Below, in pieces: positions 25,524 through 30,799 of a stretch of 30,799 nt of DNA. The translations under genes were made by a program, and so were the position numbers. Under the pieces are notes generated by a model that ran no database searches, was not told the origin of the DNA, and saw nothing but the letters and a program-made list of their open reading frames with translations. Source of the DNA: CAZCZZ01 sp964503335 (GTDB taxonomy: Bacteria; Verrucomicrobiota; Kiritimatiellia; CAIVKH01); assembly GCA_964503335.1 (NCBI GenBank), contig CAZCZZ010000050.1:1-30799 (forward strand), in the 5' to 3' direction. How positions within the stretch are numbered: position 1 is the first letter of the stretch; every line of letters starts with the position of its first letter.

Positions 25524-25904
25524 ATGAATACAGAAACGATGACTCTCGCCATTGCACTTCTTCTCACCGGCGTGATCTGGACCATCCAGCTCGTCCACTA
25601 CCCTTCCTTCCGTTTCATCCCGGAGGAAGACTTCCGTGGATTCCACCGTCGTCACACCCTTTCCGTTTCCGTCATCGTCATCCCGCTCATGCTCGCGGAA
25701 CTCGCCCTGACCTTCATCGCGTTCCCCGGCATCCTCCCCGCCACCTGCACCGCCATCGCATGGCTCTCCACCTTCCTGGTCCAAGTGCCGATCCACCGGA
25801 AGTTGGAGAAGGGAAAAGATGACAGGGCGATCGAACGGCTGATCCTCACGAACTGGGTCCGGACCGCGGCGTGGACGGCAAAAGCGACTTTGCTCGTGCT
25901 GTAG
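25524..25904 (+). CDS. Small conserved-type integral membrane protein, function unknown
   Basis: This 126-aa protein has about four hydrophobic helices (roughly residues 6-24, 47-68, 72-90 and 108-125). Notable conserved-looking features are QLVHYPSF after helix 1, FHRRHT before helix 2, QVPIHRKLE after helix 3 and NWVRTAAWTA leading into helix 4. The pattern of a His/Tyr-Pro motif plus NWxRTxxWT recalls uncharacterised bacterial membrane proteins; I cannot name a function. It starts 160 bases after the sigma factor stop, without a clear Shine-Dalgarno. Its 3' end overlaps the structured element at 25895-25991. It is not a recognisable anti-sigma factor, since it lacks a cytoplasmic zinc-finger or helical sigma-binding domain. 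Confidence 0.75.
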   Translation: MNTETMTLAIALLLTGVIWTIQLVHYPSFRFIPEEDFRGFHRRHTLSVSVIVIPLMLAELALTFIAFPGILPATCTAIAWLSTFLVQVPIHRKLEKGKDDRAIERLILTNWVRTAAWTAKATLLVL

Positions 25905-25991
25905 CCACGGCACACTGCTGCCGTGCCAGGTAAGACTACCGCTCTGGTCATGTCGGAGACATGGCCCACCGGTCTGCTACAGCACGTTTTT
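25895..25991 (+). terminator. Elaborate multi-hairpin element with 11-bp closing stem and T run
   Basis: A perfect 11-bp inverted repeat (CGTGCTGTAGC at 25895-25905, GCTACAGCACG at 25976-25986) closes a 92-base structure and is followed by five T (25987-25991). Inside are three hairpins: CACGGCA/TGCCGTG with a 6-base loop (25906-25925), GGTA/TACC (25929-25940) and GGTCATGTC/GACATGGCC with a 3-base loop and one G-U pair (25946-25966). The left arm includes the stop codon of the preceding gene. The T run suits an intrinsic terminator, but the branched fold is far more complex than needed; a palindromic mobile-type repeat or structured RNA is the alternative. The remaining bases to 26127 hold only a short TGCCA/TGGCA hairpin near 26012. 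Confidence 0.6.
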
Positions 25992-26127
25992 CGCCTCCCA
26001 AGATCGCGCCATGCCAACTCATGGCACCACCAGAAACAGGCTCATCACACTGCAAACCAGTTACTTGGTAAGGTGGAAGCCCGGAAGGAAACGCCATAGA
26101 CGTCTGGTTCATCAGTCAGAGCATCAG

Positions 26128-29100
26128 GTTTCAATCCACGCGCCCGCGAAGGGCGCGACCACTTAGCGACGGCGCATGAAGGCGAATCCCTGTGTTTCAA
26201 TCCACGCGCCCGCGAGGGGGGCGACCGAGTCGGTCCATCGTCCACAGGCCATGCACTCGTTTCAATCCACGCGCCCGCGAGGGGCGCGACTTCGGTCCTC
26301 AACAAGTCGCAGACTGGCGACGTGTTTCAATCCACGCGCCCGCGAGGGGCGCGACCTTCCTGCAACGCCTCGGCTCCTGCGCCTTTGACGTTTCAATCCA
26401 CGCGCCCGCGAGGGGCGCGACGCAAAACCGGAGACCGGCGATGCGTTGTGTCAAGTTTCAATCCACGCGCCCGCGAGGGGCGCGACGGCAATTCCAACGA
26501 TTACTGCTCGTTTGGGATCGTTTCAATCCACGCGCCCGCGAGGGGCGCGACGGACTGCACGTTGTAGACGATGATCTTCTTCGGGTTTCAATCCACGCGC
26601 CCGCGAGGGGCGCGACGTAGATCGTGCCCACGTTTGACATGCTGCCGCCGTTTCAATCCACGCGCCCGCGAGGGGCGCGACGTGGCGGCGGATACGATGG
26701 CTTTGGCGGCGGCAAGTTTCAATCCACGCGCCCGCGAGGGGCGCGACAGGCTTGGCGGTTGGCTCGCATGGAACCGCTACCGTTTCAATCCACGCGCCCG
26801 CGAGGGGCGCGACTTGGTCACAAGGCACTTTATCTTTCCGGCAATGTTTCAATCCACGCGCCCGCGAGGGGCGCGACGCGGGCGACCCCATCCTGTATGT
26901 CGGCGAGCACGTTTCAATCCACGCGCCCGCGAGGGGCGCGACCGGACTTTGACCAATACATCGAGGCGTGCGTCGTTTCAATCCACGCGCCCGCGAGGGG
27001 CGCGACTGCCGCTACCCGCCGCGAGATCGAAACGGCCTTGTTTCAATCCACGCGCCCGCGAGGGGCGCGACTTGCCGTTGGTGACGTGGACTTTTTCAGA
27101 TGGCCCGTTTCAATCCACGCGCCCGCGAGGGGCGCGACGCCGTAGTCGCCCACGCCGTCTCAGATCCCGTGTTTCAATCCACGCGCCCGCGAGGGGCGCG
27201 ACGCATCGGATTCGGCGGCAACGGGAGCCATGCCGTGTTTCAATCCACGCGCCCGCGAGGGGCGCGACACCGCTCCGGATTCAGCGCCGTGTACTGATTC
27301 GTGTTTCAATCCACGCGCCCGCGAGGGGCGCGACTTCCATCATGGCTGTGGGGCCTGATAAGGTCCGTTTCAATCCACGCGCCCGCGAGGGGCGCGACCG
27401 GGGCGGCGGCCTCTGTCGTCGGCGGTGCGCAGTTTCAATCCACGCGCCCGCGAGGGGCGCGACGCCGGCCACGGCCTTTTTGAAGCTGTAGCCATCGGTT
27501 TCAATCCACGCGCCCGCGAGGGGCGCGACGAACATGCACCGCAATTCTACGAACGAAACACAGTTTCAATCCACGCGCCCGCGAGGGGCGCGACGAGGGC
27601 ATGAGCGCCGACACGGCGACGGCTTTGTTTCAATCCACGCGCCCGCGAGGGGCGCGACAACCTGGTCGTCACCCGTCTTCACGTGAGGCGTGTTTCAATC
27701 CACGCGCCCGCGAGGGGCGCGACGAAGTGCGCGAAGTTGCATTTCGGTCATGGCGGGTTTCAATCCACGCGCCCGCGAGGGGCGCGACCGCGACGAACCT
27801 ATGCCCGATCAGTTTCCAGACGTTTCAATCCACGCGCCCGCGAGGGGCGCGACTGTCCTGCGCCCGCGCGAGGCCGGACAGGAGGAGGTTTCAATCCACG
27901 CGCCCGCGAGGGGCGCGACATCCCGCGCCGCAGCCTTGGCCGCGATCAAGCGGTTTCAATCCACGCGCCCGCGAGGGGCGCGACTGGGCTCGGTTATCGC
28001 TCTGGCGGTCACTAACCGTTTCAATCCACGCGCCCGCGAGGGGCGCGACGGTGCTGGACGAGGATCTGGTGAGCACGTTCGTGTTTCAATCCACGCGCCC
28101 GCGAGGGGCGCGACGCCCGGTCAATTTCGTCGCGCAGATGCTCACAGAGTTTCAATCCACGCGCCCGCGAGGGGCGCGACCCACGTTCAGGCTGATGTCC
28201 CCGGCGATCGGCATGTTTCAATCCACGCGCCCGCGAGGGGCGCGACCCGCGATGGCGTAGTGCCAGGTCCCCGTAGCCGAGTTTCAATCCACGCGCCCGC
28301 GAGGGGCGCGACATACCAGCTCCATTGCCTTGGAAGTTCGCGTTCGGTTTCAATCCACGCGCCCGCGAGGGGCGCGACCGCCTTCGACATCGGAATGGTG
28401 CCGGACTGAATCTTGTTTCAATCCACGCGCCCGCGAGGGGCGCGACGGAGCCAGCTCCGCGGTAGTAAGCCAGGGGACCGTTTCAATCCACGCGCCCGCG
28501 AGGGGCGCGACTCTTTGTGCAAGGCGAACTCATCCAGGTAGGCCGTTTCAATCCACGCGCCCGCGAGGGGCGCGACTCAGCCTGCGGAGAATTCCACTGC
28601 GATCCGCTGTTTCAATCCACGCGCCCGCGAGGGGCGCGACCGCGCACCGCTGCAAGCAAGGTGTGTGCACGGTGGTTTCAATCCACGCGCCCGCGAGGGG
28701 CGCGACCCGACCACGATACCCGCCGGCTTGATCTACGCGGTGTTTCAATCCACGCGCCCGCGAGGGGCGCGACGACCCACCACTTGCGTGATGACGTAGC
28801 GCGACGCGTTTCAATCCACGCGCCCGCGAGGGGCGCGACCTCGGGGGCCTTCTCGGTTGTGAGTGGAGGCACGTTTCAATCCACGCGCCCGCGAGGGGCG
28901 CGACACGATCTGATAGGCCAGCTTTCCCTGCGTGTTTGTTTCAATCCACGCGCCCGCGAGGGGCGCGACGTCGGGCAGCATCGATCCGATCAGTGCAGGC
29001 GTGTTTCAATCCACGCGCCCGCGAGGGGCGCGACGCAACCAGCTTGATCATTACATCGGGCGCGTCACGTTTCAATCCACGCGCCCGCGAGGGGCGCGAC

Positions 29101-30799
29101 TCACGACGGAACCGCGGCAACAGCGTTGACGGAGTTTCAATCCACGCGCCCGCGAGGGGCGCGACGTAAGCCCTTGCCGATCGCTCGTCGTCCACCAGGT
29201 TTCAATCCACGCGCCCGCGAGGGGCGCGACTTCGGTCACGGTCACGCCGGGCAGCGTGATGAGTTTCAATCCACGCGCCCGCGAGGGGCGCGACCGCGTC
29301 AAGGCATTCGTAGTCCGGGATCTGGCGGTTTCAATCCACGCGCCCGCGAGGGGCGCGACTCGTGGCTTCGCCGTTGGTGATGACGCCAAGCGGTTTCAAT
29401 CCACGCGCCCGCGAGGGGCGCGACCTACGGCATCTCGAACATCAAGCTCAAGTTCCTGTTTCAATCCACGCGCCCGCGAGGGGCGCGACTGCAGGCATCG
29501 ATGAGTAGCCGTCCAGTTTCAGCGTTTCAATCCACGCGCCCGCGAGGGGCGCGACACGATACTCACGCCGATGTCGCCGAGGTTGCCCAGGTTTCAATCC
29601 ACGCGCCCGCGAGGGGCGCGACGCCTCGCTGGTGGCCTGCTCTTTGACGTAGGCGATGTTTCAATCCACGCGCCCGCGAGGGGCGCGACGGCAACGCGAT
29701 AGTGGAAACACTATGGCAGATGAGTTTCAATCCACGCGCCCGCGAGGGGCGCGACGTGGACTCGTTTCGTCCGTCGTGTGCAAACAACTCGTTTCAATCC
29801 ACGCGCCCGCGAGGGGCGCGACAGGACGCATTCAATGCCCTCGACAGCAAGGAGGGGTTTCAATCCACGCGCCCGCGAGGGGCGCGACTTCACATGACGG
29901 GATGGTTTGCGCGCAGACGCTGTTTCAATCCACGCGCCCGCGAGGGGCGCGACGAGGCCGTCATGCAGGCGTACGGGCGGGCCATGTTTCAATCCACGCG
30001 CCCGCGAGGGGCGCGACGCATGAGCATCGCGGCCATTCGACACATACAGGTTTCAATCCACGCGCCCGCGAGGGGCGCGACGTCCTGCATCGGCCACGGT
30101 CTGCGATTCGCGGCGTTTCAATCCACGCGCCCGCGAGGGGCGCGACCTACGCTCACGCCGACCAGAACGTGGAGTCGACGTTTCAATCCACGCGCCCGCG
30201 AGGGGCGCGACTGTATCGGGCAAAAATATACGAACTCGAACGCGTTTCAATCCACGCGCCCGCGAGGGGCGCGACGCAGCACATCGGGATGGTGAGGAGA
30301 TTATTAAGTTTCAATCCACGCGCCCGCGAGGGGCGCGACCCAGAAGGTTGTTCTTGCGGAGCGTCGTCGTGGTTTCAATCCACGCGCCCGCGAGGGGCGC
30401 GACCAAAGGTTGCACAACGACTCATAGCGCACATGGCGTTTCAATCCACGCGCCCGCGAGGGGCGCGACCGTCGAGGTCTACCCACCCGACTTCGATGTC
30501 GTGTTTCAATCCACGCGCCCGCGAGGGGCGCGACATAGGCCGCGAGATACACGTCATCGACTACTACGAGTTTCAATCCACGCGCCCGCGAGGGGCGCGA
30601 CATCCAACTTCCGCCGTCATCACGGCTACAACTGGTTTCAATCCACGCGCCCGCGAGGGGCGCGACCGACGTTTGCTGAGGCGGCGACGGATCTGCTCTC
30701 GTTTCAATCCACGCGCCCGCGAGGGGCGCGACCCCGACCACAGGAACCGCGTCAGCACGTTCGTCGTGTTTCAATCCACGCGCCCGCGAGGGGCGCGAC
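26128..30799 (-). CRISPR. Type I-C-like CRISPR array, 72 repeats and 71 spacers, leader beyond right edge
   Basis: I counted 72 copies of a 32-base repeat (GTTTCAATCC at the left end of each on the + strand, GGGCGCGAC at the right) with spacers of 32-36 bases and unit spacing of 64-68. On the minus strand the repeat starts GTCGCGCCCC, ends GTGGATTGAAAC and folds into a 7-bp CGCGCCC/GGGCGCG stem with a 5-base loop. That matches type I-C repeats, whose crRNA handle ends in ATTGAAAC. This polarity implies transcription right to left. The two leftmost repeats are the only mutated ones seen: G to A in the loop at 26150, and C to G in the stem at 26220. That marks the trailer end. No duplicate spacers were noticed by eye. 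No cas gene is in the window; cas3-cas5-cas8c-cas7-cas4-cas1-cas2 would be expected to the right. Confidence 0.97.

Noticed and set aside
29370..29382. Possible self-targeting spacer: 13 bases shared with the cadherin-like gene at 23404-23416
   Set aside because: Thirteen matching bases out of a 33-base spacer in GC-rich DNA is within chance; the rest does not match.
26176..30295. Many open frames with repeated FQSTRPRGAR or SIHAPARGAT motifs
   Set aside because: These are translations of the CRISPR repeat in different frames, not proteins.

Overview
The window comes from a GC-rich, Gram-negative-type bacterium: it encodes an outer-membrane two-partner secretion pair and c-type cytochromes. 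The gene content (a divergent heme-copper oxidase-like operon, giant repeat-rich secreted proteins, an ECF sigma factor without an obvious anti-sigma partner) would fit the Planctomycetes-Verrucomicrobia-Chlamydiae superphylum or a relative. That placement is an inference; no rRNA gene or other phylogenetic marker is present.

Region 1 (1-8292, + strand) is a tightly packed operon: the 3' end of a polyprenyl diphosphate synthase; a short, divergent heme-copper oxidase subunit I-like protein; a small four-helix membrane protein; a fusion of an MFS-like 12-helix membrane domain to two c-type cytochrome domains, the first CcoO-like; a metallo-beta-lactamase-fold hydrolase resembling NAPE-phospholipase D; and an RND/MMPL-family exporter. 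The last five are chained by four consecutive 4-base start/stop overlaps (ATGA, GTGA, ATGA, ATGA), so they are almost certainly translated together. An RlmL-type 23S rRNA methyltransferase follows 18 bases later. The oxidase-like block is the best candidate here for an under-described system: an electron-transfer or terminal-reductase-like membrane complex encoded with lipid-related enzymes and an exporter.

Region 2 (8370-24468, - strand) is a secretion and surface locus. In transcription order it encodes a 1600-aa cadherin-like/VCBS-repeat secreted protein, a 245-aa exported protein built from an internal duplication, a TpsB (FhaC/ShlB-type) outer-membrane transporter and a ~2865-aa TpsA filamentous-haemagglutinin-like exoprotein. 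The TpsA contains ten ~68-aa tandem repeats plus larger duplicated modules on both sides of them. The four genes are 24, 48 and 28 bases apart and the last three have good Shine-Dalgarno sequences, so one operon is likely. TpsB would thread TpsA through the outer membrane.

Region 3 (24469-26127) holds a divergent intergenic region rich in small hairpins, an ECF sigma factor, an intergenic stretch with a 9-base periodic repeat, a small membrane protein of unknown function, and a strongly structured 92-base element (11-bp closing stem, several internal hairpins, then five T) that begins inside the 3' end of that gene.

Region 4 (26128-30799) is a CRISPR array of 72 repeats and 71 spacers with a 32-base type I-C-like repeat. 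Repeat polarity and the two mutated repeats at the left end indicate transcription from right to left. The leader and any adjacent cas genes are therefore expected beyond the right edge; no cas gene lies in the window, and the window ends exactly on a repeat boundary.
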